From: an uncultured Lachnospiraceae bacterium
GTDB taxonomy: Bacteria > Bacillota > Clostridia > Lachnospirales > Lachnospiraceae
Assembly (NCBI GenBank): GCA_948688495.1
Contig: CAPQSW010000013.1
Span: forward strand, 281-64,280
DNA: 64,000 bases
Reading direction: 5' to 3'
The translations under genes were made by a program, and so were the position numbers. Of the stretch, positions 34,244 to 43,275 are shown in pieces. The notes below the pieces were generated by a model that was not told the DNA's origin, searched no databases, and saw nothing but the letters and a program-made list of their open reading frames with translations. Position 1 is the first letter of the stretch. Every line of letters begins with the position of its first letter.

Positions 34244-35461
34244 ATGAAGAAAACATTCATAAAGGGACTGGCAGTATTTCTGTCATTGGGCATGTTGTCC
34301 CCGGTGGCCGTTTTTGCGACGCAGGAAAAGATTGACCGGGTACAGGACGAGATTCAGGACTTACAACAGCAGAAGAATGAGGCGCAGCAGAAGGCAGACA
34401 GCTTGTCCGAAGAAGCCGGAGGACTTGAAGGAGATCTTGCAGCTTTCAATGAAAAGCTGACAAGGATTACGGAGGAACTGAATACAACGGAACAGCAGCT
34501 TGAAAGTACCCGGCAAAGCCTGGAGCAGACAAAGAAGGATCTGGGAAAAGCGCAGAGAGAAGAAAGGACCCAGTACACGGCCATGAAGAAGCGTATCCGT
34601 TTCATGTATGAGATGGACAGGACAAGTATGATAGAGGTATTGCTGAGCGCCAGGGATTTTGCGGATTTTTTGAATAAGGCCGAGTATATTTCCAGCATAT
34701 ATGAATATGACCGGCAGATGCTGGAGGAATACAGGGCTACCAAGATAATGATTGCTGCAAAGAAGGAAGAACTTGCAGGGCAGGAGGCTTCCCTTGCCAG
34801 CCTCAAAGAGCAGCAGGAGGCAAAGCAGCAGGAGGTGGCGGAGCTGGTCTCTGATACATCACAGCATTTAAACGCCGCGAGGGAGCAGCTTGCCGCCGCT
34901 AAGGCAGATGCGGCCGTATATGCACAGAAGTTAGAGAAGCAGATAGCATATGAGCAGGAGCTTGAGGCGCAGAAGGCGGAAGAAGACGCCAGGCGTATGG
35001 AGGAAATTAAGCGGCAGGAGGAGGAAGCCAGGAAACAGAAAGAAAAAGAGCAGAAAGCACAGAAAGGTGGAAATAGCGGAGGTTCCGGAAATAACGGAGG
35101 TTCCGGCGGCAAAGCGCCTGTTTCCAATGCATCGGATCTCTCCATGCTGGCAGCAATCATTCAGTGTGAAGCGGGAACTACGGATTATGACGGGATGCTT
35201 GCCGTCGGCAGTGTGGTGATGAACCGTGTAAACAGCTCAAGTTTTCCTAATACGGTGGCGGGCGTCATATACCAGTCCGGTCAGTTTTCGCCGGTTGCAA
35301 GCGGAAGGTTTGCCTCTGTTCTTGCAGCAGGGGCTAACGCAACGTGTGCGAAAGCGGCAGGAGAAGTTTTGGGCGGCAGGATTACCGTGAACTGCCTGTA
35401 TTTTAGGAGCAATAATGGAAGCATTCAGGGAACGGTTATCGGGGGAAATGTTTTTTATTAA
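34244..35461 (+). CDS. Secreted cell wall hydrolase: coiled coil plus SleB-like domain
   Basis: 405 aa. A signal peptide ends near residue 25 (VFAT). Residues about 28-275 form a long coiled coil of the PcsB/CwlO type, rich in Q, E, K and A. A Gly/Ser linker follows, then a SleB/CwlJ-type hydrolase_2 domain (about residues 296-405): 'LAAIIQCEAGTTDYDGMLAVGSVVMNRV' holds the catalytic glutamate pattern, and the domain ends with 'NCLYFRSNNGS' and 'GGNVFY'. SleB enzymes are lytic transglycosylases of spore cortex or cell wall. The coiled coil suggests control by FtsEX-like partners, an inference. GGAGGC precedes the ATG. Confidence 0.85.
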   Translation: MKKTFIKGLAVFLSLGMLSPVAVFATQEKIDRVQDEIQDLQQQKNEAQQKADSLSEEAGGLEGDLAAFNEKLTRITEELNTTEQQLESTRQSLEQTKKDLGKAQREERTQYTAMKKRIRFMYEMDRTSMIEVLLSARDFADFLNKAEYISSIYEYDRQMLEEYRATKIMIAAKKEELAGQEASLASLKEQQEAKQQEVAELVSDTSQHLNAAREQLAAAKADAAVYAQKLEKQIAYEQELEAQKAEEDARRMEEIKRQEEEARKQKEKEQKAQKGGNSGGSGNNGGSGGKAPVSNASDLSMLAAIIQCEAGTTDYDGMLAVGSVVMNRVNSSSFPNTVAGVIYQSGQFSPVASGRFASVLAAGANATCAKAAGEVLGGRITVNCLYFRSNNGSIQGTVIGGNVFY

Positions 35462-35464
35462 TTC

Positions 35465-35493
35465 TTGCAATTTGCGTCAAAATGTGCTAGGAT
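35465..35493 (+). promoter_or_regulatory. Candidate promoter upstream of thl
   Basis: TTGCAA (35465-35470), 17-bp spacer, TAGGAT (35488-35493). It would give a 230-nt leader that contains the Rex-like site and a small hairpin. Confidence 0.4.
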
Positions 35494-35607
35494 ATTTTTA
35501 TCGAGGGCTGAAAACATAGGAAAGACAAGTATTTGGAAAATTATCTTGCACATTTGACGGCAAGTAAGGGTGTTATCAAACCTGTTTTCCTTTTTTTTGG
35601 TCAAAGA

Positions 35608-35625
35608 TTGTTAAAAAAATAACAC
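35608..35625 (+). promoter_or_regulatory. Rex-like operator upstream of thl
   Basis: TTGTTAAAAAAATAACAC differs from the clostridial Rex consensus TTGTTAANNNNTTAACAA at two of 14 defined positions. Rex senses the NADH/NAD ratio and is known to control butyrate genes in clostridia. The site is 98 bp before the thl start. Confidence 0.6.
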
Positions 35626-35675
35626 TCTTTACATACCAAATGATTGGCAATAAGAACGTTTTCAGGATCCAACCA

Positions 35676-35691
35676 GTCCGGCTTGCCGGAC
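35676..35691 (+). promoter_or_regulatory. Small perfect hairpin in the thl leader
   Basis: GTCCGGC-TT-GCCGGAC (35676-35691), just before the thl ribosome site AAAAGGAG (35706-35713). It is too short of T residues to be a terminator and may affect RNA stability. Confidence 0.4.
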
Positions 35692-35723
35692 GATTATAAA
35701 AAATATAAAAGGAGACGAAGAAA

Positions 35724-36905
35724 ATGGCAAAAAAAGTTGTTTTAGCAGGCGCATGCCGTACCGCAATTGGAACTATGGGTGGAGGACTCAGTACAACTCC
35801 GGCACCAGTACTTGGTTCTATCGTAATCAAAGAAGCATTGAGCAGAGCTGGTGTTCCAGCAGATAAGGTAGACCATGTGTATATGGGTTGTGTAATTCAG
35901 GCAGGTCTCGGACAGAATGTGGCACGTCAGGCTTCCATCAAAGCAGGTCTTCCGATTGAGACACCGGCAGTTACCGTGAACGTAGTATGTGGTTCCGGTT
36001 TGAACTGTGTCAATATGGCAGCTCAGATGATTCAGGCAGGAGATGCTGATATTGTTGTTGCAGGCGGTATGGAGAATATGTCTATGGCTCCTTATGCAGC
36101 TATGCAGGGTCGTTATGGATATAGAATGAACAATGCTACCCTGGTAGATACTATGGTAAACGATGCATTGTGGGATGCATTCAACCAGTACCATATGGGA
36201 ATTACCGCTGAGAACGTGGCAGAGAAATGGGGACTTACCAGAGAACAACTGGATGAGTTTGCAGCATCTTCCCAGCAGAAATGCGAGAAAGCCATGGCAG
36301 ACGGCAAGTTCAAGGATGAGATTGTACCGGTAGAAGTTCAGCAGAAGAAAAAGACTGTAATTGTAGACACAGACGAAGGCCCGCGTCCGGGAACAACAGC
36401 AGAAAGCATTGCAAAATTACGTCCTGCATTTAAGAAAGACGGAATTGTTACCGCAGCAAATGCTTCCGGTATCAATGACGGTGCAGCAGCAATCGTTGTT
36501 ATGAGTGAAGAAAAGGCACAGGAATTAGGCGTAAAACCGATGGCAACATTTGTAGCAGGCGCACTTGGCGGCGTAGATCCTTCTATTATGGGTGTTGGAC
36601 CTGTAGCTTCCACGAAGAAAGTATTCGAGAAGACCGGACTTACGATTGGTGATATGGATCTGGTAGAGGCAAATGAGGCATTTGCAGCACAGTCTCTTGC
36701 AGTAGCACATGATCTTGAGTTTGATATGAGTAAAGTAAATGTAAACGGCGGCGCAATTGCACTTGGACATCCTGTTGGAGCCAGCGGATGCCGTATCCTT
36801 GTAACACTGCTTCATGAGATGCAGAGAAGAGATGCCAAGAAGGGTCTTGCAACTCTGTGTATCGGCGGCGGTATGGGATGCTCTACCATCGTAGAAAGAG
36901 ATTAA
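35724..36905 (+). CDS. thl: Acetyl-CoA acetyltransferase (thiolase)
   Basis: 393 aa, normal length. It condenses two acetyl-CoA to acetoacetyl-CoA, the first step towards butyrate. The nucleophile cysteine lies in VNVVCGSGLN (about residue 89), the histidine in GHPVGASGCR (about 349) and the second cysteine in CIGGGMGCS (about 379). First gene of the butyryl-CoA cluster. A hairpin, not crt, lies between it and hbd. Confidence 0.96.
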   Translation: MAKKVVLAGACRTAIGTMGGGLSTTPAPVLGSIVIKEALSRAGVPADKVDHVYMGCVIQAGLGQNVARQASIKAGLPIETPAVTVNVVCGSGLNCVNMAAQMIQAGDADIVVAGGMENMSMAPYAAMQGRYGYRMNNATLVDTMVNDALWDAFNQYHMGITAENVAEKWGLTREQLDEFAASSQQKCEKAMADGKFKDEIVPVEVQQKKKTVIVDTDEGPRPGTTAESIAKLRPAFKKDGIVTAANASGINDGAAAIVVMSEEKAQELGVKPMATFVAGALGGVDPSIMGVGPVASTKKVFEKTGLTIGDMDLVEANEAFAAQSLAVAHDLEFDMSKVNVNGGAIALGHPVGASGCRILVTLLHEMQRRDAKKGLATLCIGGGMGCSTIVERD

Positions 36906-36921
36906 TATTATATAGAATTAG

Positions 36922-36951
36922 ACATCCGGGAGGCGGCAGTTTCTCGGATGT
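36922..36951 (+). promoter_or_regulatory. Intercistronic hairpin between thl and hbd
   Basis: ACATCCG (36922-36928) pairs with CGGATGT (36945-36951), and the stem extends inward by four more pairs including G-U. There is no T run, so it is more likely an RNA processing or stability element than a terminator. Confidence 0.5.
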
Positions 36952-36990
36952 TCATATGCAATTATAAGAATAATAGAAGGAGGAACTACA

Positions 36991-37863
36991 ATGAAAGTAG
37001 GAGTTATCGGAGCAGGAACCATGGGACAGGGAATTGCAAAGGCATTTGCCCAGGTCGATGGATATGAAGTAGCACTCTGCGATATCAAACAGGAGTGGGC
37101 TGAAGGCGGAAAAGAAAAAATCCAGAAGGGTTATGACAGACTGGTACAGAAAGGTAAAATGGCACAGGAAAAGGTTGATGCAATTCTTGCAAAAATTACA
37201 CCAGGCTTAAAGGAAGACCTTTGCGCAGATTGTGATTTAATCGTTGAAGCAGCGTTTGAGAATATGGAAGTTAAGAAGACCACTTTCTCAGAATTAGATA
37301 AAATTGCAAAACCGGAGTGCATTTTTGCTTCCAATACTTCAAGTTTATCCATTACTGAGATTGGAAATGGATTGACACGTCCAATGGTTGGTATGCATTT
37401 CTTTAATCCGGCAGACCGTATGAAATTAATCGAGGTAATTGCAGGTGTGAATACTCCGGCTGAGACTGTAGATGCAATCAAGAAAATTTCCGAAGAGATC
37501 GGCAAGACTCCGGTACAGGTAAATGAAGCAGCAGGATTTGTTGTTAACCGTATCTTAATCCCGATGATCAATGAAGCAGCTTTCATTAAAATGGAAGGCG
37601 TTTCTGATATCGCAGGTATTGATGCAGCTATGAAGCTTGGTGCAAACCATCCGATGGGGCCGCTTGAGCTGGGTGATTTTATCGGTTTAGATATCTGCCT
37701 TGCAATTATGGATGTACTTTATAATGAGACAGGAGACAGCAAATATCGCGCTTGTCCGTTGATTCGTAAGATGGTTCGCGGCGGCAATCTTGGCGCTAAG
37801 AGTGGAAAAGGATTTTATGTATACAATCCGGACCGCACAAAGACACCGGTTGACGCTCAGTAG
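36991..37863 (+). CDS. hbd: 3-hydroxybutyryl-CoA dehydrogenase
   Basis: 290 aa. It reduces acetoacetyl-CoA to 3-hydroxybutyryl-CoA. The NAD(P)-binding GVIGAGTMGQGIA is at residues 3-15, the catalytic histidine motif MHFFNPADRMKLIEVI near residues 136-151, and the C-terminal domain has NRILIPMINEAAF and 'LGANHPMGPLELGD'. AGGAGG precedes the ATG. It is followed by bcd after 36 bp. The dehydrating enzyme Crt, which acts next, is not encoded here. Confidence 0.96.
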   Translation: MKVGVIGAGTMGQGIAKAFAQVDGYEVALCDIKQEWAEGGKEKIQKGYDRLVQKGKMAQEKVDAILAKITPGLKEDLCADCDLIVEAAFENMEVKKTTFSELDKIAKPECIFASNTSSLSITEIGNGLTRPMVGMHFFNPADRMKLIEVIAGVNTPAETVDAIKKISEEIGKTPVQVNEAAGFVVNRILIPMINEAAFIKMEGVSDIAGIDAAMKLGANHPMGPLELGDFIGLDICLAIMDVLYNETGDSKYRACPLIRKMVRGGNLGAKSGKGFYVYNPDRTKTPVDAQ

Positions 37864-37899
37864 GAACAAAAAAATATATGACATGGAGGAATATTGATC

Positions 37900-39054
37900 A
37901 TGGATTTTGGTTTGGATAAAAAACATGAAATGGCAAGAACTCTTTTCAAAGAGTTTGCGGAAAATGAAGTAAAGCCTCTTGCACAGGAAGTGGATGAGAC
38001 TGAAAAGTTCCCGAGAGGAACCGTAGAGAAGATGCAGAAAAATGGATTCATGGGGATTCCGATTCCGAAGGAATATGGCGGACAGGGCTGCGACCCTCTG
38101 ACCTATATCATGTGTGTAGAGGAGCTCTCAAAAGTTTGCGGTACCACAGGTGTTATCGTGTCTGCACATACTTCTTTATGCTGTGACCCGATTATGACTT
38201 ATGGTTCAGAGGAACAGAAACAGAAATACCTCACCCCTCTTGCAAAAGGTGAGAAGTTAGGTGCTTTCGCTCTGACAGAGCCAGGTGCAGGTACCGATGC
38301 ACAGGGCTGCCAGACAAAGGCAGTATTGGACGGCGAGGAATGGATATTAAATGGCTCAAAATGTTTCATTACCAATGGTAAAGAGGCTGACATTTATATC
38401 GTAATTGCTGTAACGGATATTAAAGTGGACGCCAGAGGAAGAAAGAAGAAATCATTCTCCGCATTTATCGTAGAAAAAGATACTCCGGGATTCTCTTTCG
38501 GAACAAAAGAGAAGAAAATGGGTATCCGTGGCTCAGCTACATATGAATTGATTTTTGAGGATTGCAGAATTCCAAAAGACAACCTTTTAGGACCGATGGG
38601 CAAAGGTTTCCCGATTGCCATGCATACCTTGGACGGCGGCCGTATCGGAATTGCAGCTCAGGCGCTTGGTATTGCAGAGGGCGCATTGGATGCAACGATT
38701 GCTTACACCAAAGAGAGAAAGCAGTTTGGCCGTTCTATAGCAGCACAGCAGAACACACAGTTCCAGCTTGCTGACATGGCAGCAAAAGTTGAAGCTGCTC
38801 AGATGCTGGTATACAAGGCAGCCATGGCAAAAGCTACACAGAAAGTATACTCTGTGGAAGCGGCAAAGGCTAAATTATTTGCAGCAGAAGTTGCTATGGA
38901 TGTAACAACCAGATGCGTTCAGTTGTTCGGTGGATATGGATATATCCGTGAATATGATGTAGAGCGTATGATGCGTGACGCTAAGATTACTGAGATTTAC
39001 GAAGGAACCTCAGAAGTTCAGCGTATGGTTATTTCTGGCGCATTGTTGAAGTAG
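37900..39054 (+). CDS. bcd: Butyryl-CoA dehydrogenase
   Basis: 384 aa from the ATG at 37900, with GGAGG 10 bp upstream; a TTG two codons earlier is less likely. Bcd reduces crotonyl-CoA to butyryl-CoA with an FAD cofactor and, together with EtfAB, bifurcates electrons to ferredoxin. Acyl-CoA dehydrogenase signatures GAFALTEPGAGTDAQG and QLFGGYGYIREYDVERMMRD are present. The catalytic glutamate lies in EIYEGTSEVQR. Co-oriented and close to etfB and etfA, as in other clostridia. Confidence 0.96.
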   Translation: MDFGLDKKHEMARTLFKEFAENEVKPLAQEVDETEKFPRGTVEKMQKNGFMGIPIPKEYGGQGCDPLTYIMCVEELSKVCGTTGVIVSAHTSLCCDPIMTYGSEEQKQKYLTPLAKGEKLGAFALTEPGAGTDAQGCQTKAVLDGEEWILNGSKCFITNGKEADIYIVIAVTDIKVDARGRKKKSFSAFIVEKDTPGFSFGTKEKKMGIRGSATYELIFEDCRIPKDNLLGPMGKGFPIAMHTLDGGRIGIAAQALGIAEGALDATIAYTKERKQFGRSIAAQQNTQFQLADMAAKVEAAQMLVYKAAMAKATQKVYSVEAAKAKLFAAEVAMDVTTRCVQLFGGYGYIREYDVERMMRDAKITEIYEGTSEVQRMVISGALLK

Positions 39055-39090
39055 TTGAGATAAAAAATAAAACATAAGGAGTGAATTACC

Positions 39091-39876
39091 GTGAAAATCG
39101 TTGTATGTATAAAGCAGGTACCAGATACCAAAGGCGGAGTAAAATTCAATCCAGACGGTACTCTGGACAGAGGTGCGATGCTTACTATTATGAATCCAGA
39201 CGATAAAGCAGGTCTGGAAGCAGCATTGAGATTGAAAGAACAGTATGGGGCAGAAGTTACTGTACTTACCATGGGTCTTCCGAAGGCTGACGAAGTGCTT
39301 CGCGAGGCAATGGCAATGGGGGCAGATAATGGTATTCTTGTAACTGACAGAGTATTGGGCGGAGCTGATACATGGGCTACCTCCACGACCATTGCAGGTG
39401 CAATCCGTAATCTGGAGTATGATTTGATTATTACCGGACGTCAGGCAATTGATGGCGATACCGCACAGGTTGGTCCTCAGATTTCCGAACATTTGAATAT
39501 CCCGGTTATTTCCTATGCACAGGATATTAAGATTGATGGTGATTATGTAGTTGTTCAGCGTCAGTATGAAGACAGATATCACGAAGTAAAGGCAAAGATG
39601 CCCTGTTTGATTACAGCTCTTTCCGAGTTAAATGATCCGCGTTATATGACTCCGGGCGGAATCTTCGATGCTTACGACAAAGAAGTTACTGTATGGGGCA
39701 GACCAGATTTGAAGGATGTAGATGATTCAGATCTTGGATTAAAGGGCTCACCTACCAAGATTGCAAAGGCATCGGATAAAGTAAAGAAGGGTGCAGGGGA
39801 GAAAGTTACTCCCGATACGCCGGAAGATGCAGTTGCTTATATCGTAGGTAAGATGAAAGAGAAACACATAATCTAA
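39091..39876 (+). CDS. etfB: Electron transfer flavoprotein subunit beta
   Basis: 261 aa with a GTG start (AAGGAGTG upstream). 'MKIVVCIKQVPDTKGGVKF' is the classical EtfB N-terminus, followed by the nucleotide-binding GRQAIDGDTAQVGPQ and the MPCLITALSELNDPRYM segment that contacts the dehydrogenase. It forms the bifurcating EtfAB with the next gene and works with Bcd. Confidence 0.96.
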   Translation: MKIVVCIKQVPDTKGGVKFNPDGTLDRGAMLTIMNPDDKAGLEAALRLKEQYGAEVTVLTMGLPKADEVLREAMAMGADNGILVTDRVLGGADTWATSTTIAGAIRNLEYDLIITGRQAIDGDTAQVGPQISEHLNIPVISYAQDIKIDGDYVVVQRQYEDRYHEVKAKMPCLITALSELNDPRYMTPGGIFDAYDKEVTVWGRPDLKDVDDSDLGLKGSPTKIAKASDKVKKGAGEKVTPDTPEDAVAYIVGKMKEKHII

Positions 39877-39898
39877 TATAAGGAAAGTGGTGAAAATA

Positions 39899-40945
39899 AT
39901 GGGTTTAGAAGCATATAAAGGAGTATATGTCTATGCACAGCAGGTGGATAACGAATTAAGCACAATTGCTTTTGAGCTGCTCGGCAAGGCAAAAGACTTA
40001 GCAAAAGATTTAAATACAGATGTAACCGCTGTACTGATTGGTTCTGACGTAAAAGGTCTGGCAGACCAGTTGGCGGAATATGGTGCAGATAAAGTTATCG
40101 TAGTAGATGATCCAGAGTTAAAGGAATACAGAACAGAGCCTTATACACATGCGCTTGCATCTGTAATCAACGAGTATAAACCAGAGATCATGCTGGTAGG
40201 CGCTACAGCAATCGGACGTGATTTAGGTCCTCGTGTTTCTGCAAGGGTGAAGACTGGTCTTACCGCAGACTGTACGGTATTGGAAATCGGTGATTTCCCG
40301 TTGAATCCAGTTCCGGGTAAAGAAGACGAGCAGAAACATAATCAGCTTCTGATGACACGTCCTGCATTTGGCGGTAACACGATTGCTACGATTGCATGTC
40401 CGGATAACCGTCCGCAGATGGCAACTGTTCGTCCTGGCGTTATGCAGAAAATTGAGCCGATCAAAGGTGCAAAGGCAAATGTTGTAGAATACAATCCTGG
40501 ATTTACTCCAGATGACAAGTATGTTGAAATCTTAAATATTGTAAAATCCGTAAAAGAAACAGAGAACATCATGGATGCGAAAATTCTTGTTTCTGGCGGA
40601 CGTGGCGTAGGAAGTGCAGAGAATTTCCAACTGTTAAAAGACCTGGCTGCAGTACTTGGCGGAACTGTAAGCTGCTCTCGTGCAGTCGTAGAGAATGGCT
40701 GGCTGCCACAGGATTTACAGGTAGGACAGACCGGAAAGACGGTTCGCCCAAATGTTTACTTTGCAATTGGTATTTCCGGAGCAATTCAGCATGCGGCAGG
40801 TATGGAAGAATCTGATGTCATCATCGCAATCAACAAAGATGAGGATGCTCCAATCTTTGACATTGCTGACTATGGTGTTGTCGGTGATTTGAATAAGATT
40901 GTTCCGGCATTGACTGCTGCTTTAAAAGCAGAAATGGCAGAATAG
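39899..40945 (+). CDS. etfA: Electron transfer flavoprotein subunit alpha
   Basis: 348 aa from the ATG at 39899; in-frame GTGs at 39887 and 39890 are possible but give an unusual N-terminus. 'GLEAYKGVYVYAQQVDNELS' begins the protein. The FAD-binding C-terminal domain shows VSGGRGVGSAENF and GQTGKTVRPNVYFAIGISGAIQH, then INKDEDAPIFDIADYGVVGD. Last gene of the butyrate cluster, followed by a strong terminator. Confidence 0.96.
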   Translation: MGLEAYKGVYVYAQQVDNELSTIAFELLGKAKDLAKDLNTDVTAVLIGSDVKGLADQLAEYGADKVIVVDDPELKEYRTEPYTHALASVINEYKPEIMLVGATAIGRDLGPRVSARVKTGLTADCTVLEIGDFPLNPVPGKEDEQKHNQLLMTRPAFGGNTIATIACPDNRPQMATVRPGVMQKIEPIKGAKANVVEYNPGFTPDDKYVEILNIVKSVKETENIMDAKILVSGGRGVGSAENFQLLKDLAAVLGGTVSCSRAVVENGWLPQDLQVGQTGKTVRPNVYFAIGISGAIQHAAGMEESDVIIAINKDEDAPIFDIADYGVVGDLNKIVPALTAALKAEMAE

Positions 40946-40974
40946 AACTTTATAAAAGCCTTATACAAGTATAG

Positions 40975-41015
40975 AAAAGTACCTTTTCTCTGAAAATAGG
41001 GAAAAGGTACTTTTT
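40975..41015 (+). terminator. Terminator of the butyrate cluster
   Basis: AAAAGTACCTTTTCTC (40975-40990) pairs with GGGAAAAGGTACTTTT (from 40999) with one G-T pair and ends in a T run. Confidence 0.88.
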
Positions 41016-41069
41016 ACTGTGAAGAAGCAAACAGCAACATGTTTGGTATCTGGAAAGAGAGGGATTGTA

Positions 41070-41684
41070 GTGGAAAATAAAAAGAAAATAAATACCATCT
41101 ATATGGTGGAATTGGCACTTTTAATTGCCATTATTCTAATTATGGCATTTACGCCGATTGGATATATTAAGACCCTTGGATTGGAAATCACGTTGATTGT
41201 AGTTCCGGTAGCGGTAGGCGCTATAACCTTAGGGCCTTCGGCAGGGGCTGTTTTAGGGGCAGTATTTGGCATCACAAGCTTTATTCAATGTTTTGGGATG
41301 AGTCCTTTTGGTGCAGTGCTCCTTAGTATCAATCCAGTATATACCTTTATTGTCTGTGTATTCTCAAGGGTGCTGATGGGGTGGCTGACAGGTTTACTTT
41401 ATCAATTTTTTTCAAAATGTAATCCGCTAAAAAAGGCGTCTCTAGTGCTGGCAAATCTCTGCTGTCCTATTTTAAATACATTGTTTTTTATGGGAACACT
41501 TGTATTGTTTTTCTATCAGACAGATTATATTCAGGGCATGGCACAGGGAATGGGTGCACGGAATCCTCTTATTTTTGTATTATTATTTGTAGGGGTCAAT
41601 GGAATGGTGGAGGCCCTCGCCTGCTTTGTCGCAGGCAGTGCTATTTCCCAGGCGTTGAAAAAAGTTGTCAGGCACACCTCTTAG
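41070..41684 (+). CDS. ECF transporter S component (vitamin uptake)
   Basis: 204 aa from the GTG at 41070 (AGAGAGGG upstream); the frame is open to 41019 but that start lies next to the terminator. Five to six membrane helices and the central 'LGPSAGAVLGAVFGITSFIQCFGMSPFG' segment fit the substrate-binding S subunits of energy-coupling factor transporters, which bind a vitamin and pair with EcfA/EcfT encoded elsewhere. The vitamin cannot be told; no riboswitch is visible upstream. The CapA gene starts 26 bp after the stop. Confidence 0.75.
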   Translation: MENKKKINTIYMVELALLIAIILIMAFTPIGYIKTLGLEITLIVVPVAVGAITLGPSAGAVLGAVFGITSFIQCFGMSPFGAVLLSINPVYTFIVCVFSRVLMGWLTGLLYQFFSKCNPLKKASLVLANLCCPILNTLFFMGTLVLFFYQTDYIQGMAQGMGARNPLIFVLLFVGVNGMVEALACFVAGSAISQALKKVVRHTS

Positions 41685-41710
41685 AGCCTGGCCGAAAATA
41701 AGGAGTACCA

Positions 41711-43204
41711 ATGACAAAGTATAAAAGGTTACTGATTCTTGTCCTGGGTGGTTTTCTTTTATTTTTAAGCTGCAGCCTTTCTAGGGAAGAACAGAATGTC
41801 CGGGGAAATGTGGATCATGTGTCGGAGAGGGAAGATGCATTTCCAGGAAAAGATATATTATCCGGGAAAAAGGATTTATCCAAAAACGATAAAGAATTGG
41901 AGGATAATGCTGCTCCAAAAGATAATACAGTGTCGCCGGAAACTGGTACCCAGGTGCCGGAAGTCAATGTGGTGGTAGAGGAAATTCTGGAAAAGATGAC
42001 GAAAGATTTGACCGGAAATTACCAGATGGATGATTCTTTTTTGCTGTGGCTGGCAGAACGGTATGAAGGGGAAAGCCTAAATATGCTGCAACAGGCAATA
42101 CAGGAGAATCCGCAGCGGATAGAGAGCTGGTATGAGATTACCGGAAACTCGATTCATGTTTTGTGGGTGGAATACTGTCGTGATGTTGGAATTGACGGAC
42201 ATTATTTGGACAAAGTATATGAGAAAGAGTGTTCGGACGGAAATCAGGTGGTTATGGATTTTACAGGAGACATTAATCTTGCAGAAGGATGGTCCACAAC
42301 AAGGTATCTGGACGAGCAGGGAGGGGAAATCAGAAATTGCTTTTCCGATGCCCTTTGGGAAGAAATGCAGTCGGCAGATATATTGATGATTAATAATGAA
42401 TTTGTCTTTAGCAGCCGGGGGGCGCCGCTTGCTGGAAAGGCATATACATTTCGTGCAGATCCGCAAAGAATCCATTCGATTGTAGAACTTGGGGCGGATG
42501 TTTTATCCTTAGCCAATAATCACGTCTATGATTATGGCGAGGAGGCCCTGTTGGATACGTTAGAGACGATTGAAGAAGCAAATATTCCATATGTCGGAGC
42601 GGGAAGGAATCTTGAGGAGGCGATGAAGCCGGTGTACTTTATTGCAAATGGAAGGAAAATTGCAATTGTGTCCGCCACCCAGATTGAACGTTCCATGAAT
42701 TATACGAAAGAGGCGACCGATGAGGCTGCTGGGGTGTTAAAGACGTTGAATCCTGACAAATTCCTGTCAGTCATTGAAACTGCAAAAACTCTTAGTGATT
42801 ATGTAGTTGTCTTTGTTCACTGGGGAACAGAAAACACGAATAATTATGAAGATGACCAGGTAAACTTGGGGCAGAAATTTATTGATGCGGGGGCGGATGC
42901 CGTGATTGGGGGTCATACACACTGCCTTCAGGGATTTGATTATTACAATGGGAAGCCTGTGGTCTACAGCTTGGGAAATTATTGGTTTAATAACAGAACC
43001 ATTGACACGGGGCTGTTGCAGCTTATCATCCATACAGACAAGGGTGGGATGGATTTTCGCTTTCTTCCCTGTATTCAGCGGGGATGTGTGACATCCATGG
43101 TGGAGGATGAAGGGGAGAAGCAGAGGATTTTAAATTTTATGCAGAGGATTTCTGCATGGAATGTTTCCGTAGGAGAAGATGGAATTATAACAGAAGTTCC
43201 ATAG
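41711..43204 (+). CDS. CapA-family lipoprotein (PGA_cap metallophosphatase fold)
   Basis: 497 aa. Lipoprotein signal peptide with lipobox-like FLSC (cysteine near residue 21). An acidic, low-complexity region follows to about residue 85. The PGA_cap domain (about residues 180-440) shows DFTGDINLAEGW, SLANNHVYDYGEEALLDTLE, VVFVHWGTENTN and GADAVIGGHTHCLQG, the metal-binding motif set of the calcineurin-like fold. The family includes CapA of poly-gamma-glutamate capsule, but no capBC genes are near, so the substrate is unknown. Anchored on the outer face of the membrane. Confidence 0.85.
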   Translation: MTKYKRLLILVLGGFLLFLSCSLSREEQNVRGNVDHVSEREDAFPGKDILSGKKDLSKNDKELEDNAAPKDNTVSPETGTQVPEVNVVVEEILEKMTKDLTGNYQMDDSFLLWLAERYEGESLNMLQQAIQENPQRIESWYEITGNSIHVLWVEYCRDVGIDGHYLDKVYEKECSDGNQVVMDFTGDINLAEGWSTTRYLDEQGGEIRNCFSDALWEEMQSADILMINNEFVFSSRGAPLAGKAYTFRADPQRIHSIVELGADVLSLANNHVYDYGEEALLDTLETIEEANIPYVGAGRNLEEAMKPVYFIANGRKIAIVSATQIERSMNYTKEATDEAAGVLKTLNPDKFLSVIETAKTLSDYVVVFVHWGTENTNNYEDDQVNLGQKFIDAGADAVIGGHTHCLQGFDYYNGKPVVYSLGNYWFNNRTIDTGLLQLIIHTDKGGMDFRFLPCIQRGCVTSMVEDEGEKQRILNFMQRISAWNVSVGEDGIITEVP

Positions 43205-43210
43205 AGAGAG

Positions 43211-43239
43211 TTGTATTTTTTTTGTGAACATGATAAACT
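43211..43239 (+). promoter_or_regulatory. Promoter of gpmI
   Basis: TTGTAT (43211-43216), 17-bp spacer, TAAACT (43234-43239). Confidence 0.45.
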
Positions 43240-43275
43240 CTTGTTATCGAAAAACAAAGAAAAGAGGAGAACATT

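Noticed and set aside
34354..35160. 268-aa minus-strand ORF opposite the SleB-like gene
   Set aside because: Mirror of the Q/E/K-rich coiled coil (S, C, F, A-rich translation); no ribosome site.
40946..41069. Vitamin riboswitch before the ECF-transporter S component
   Set aside because: The short gap is filled by the butyrate-cluster terminator; no room or motif for a known riboswitch remains.
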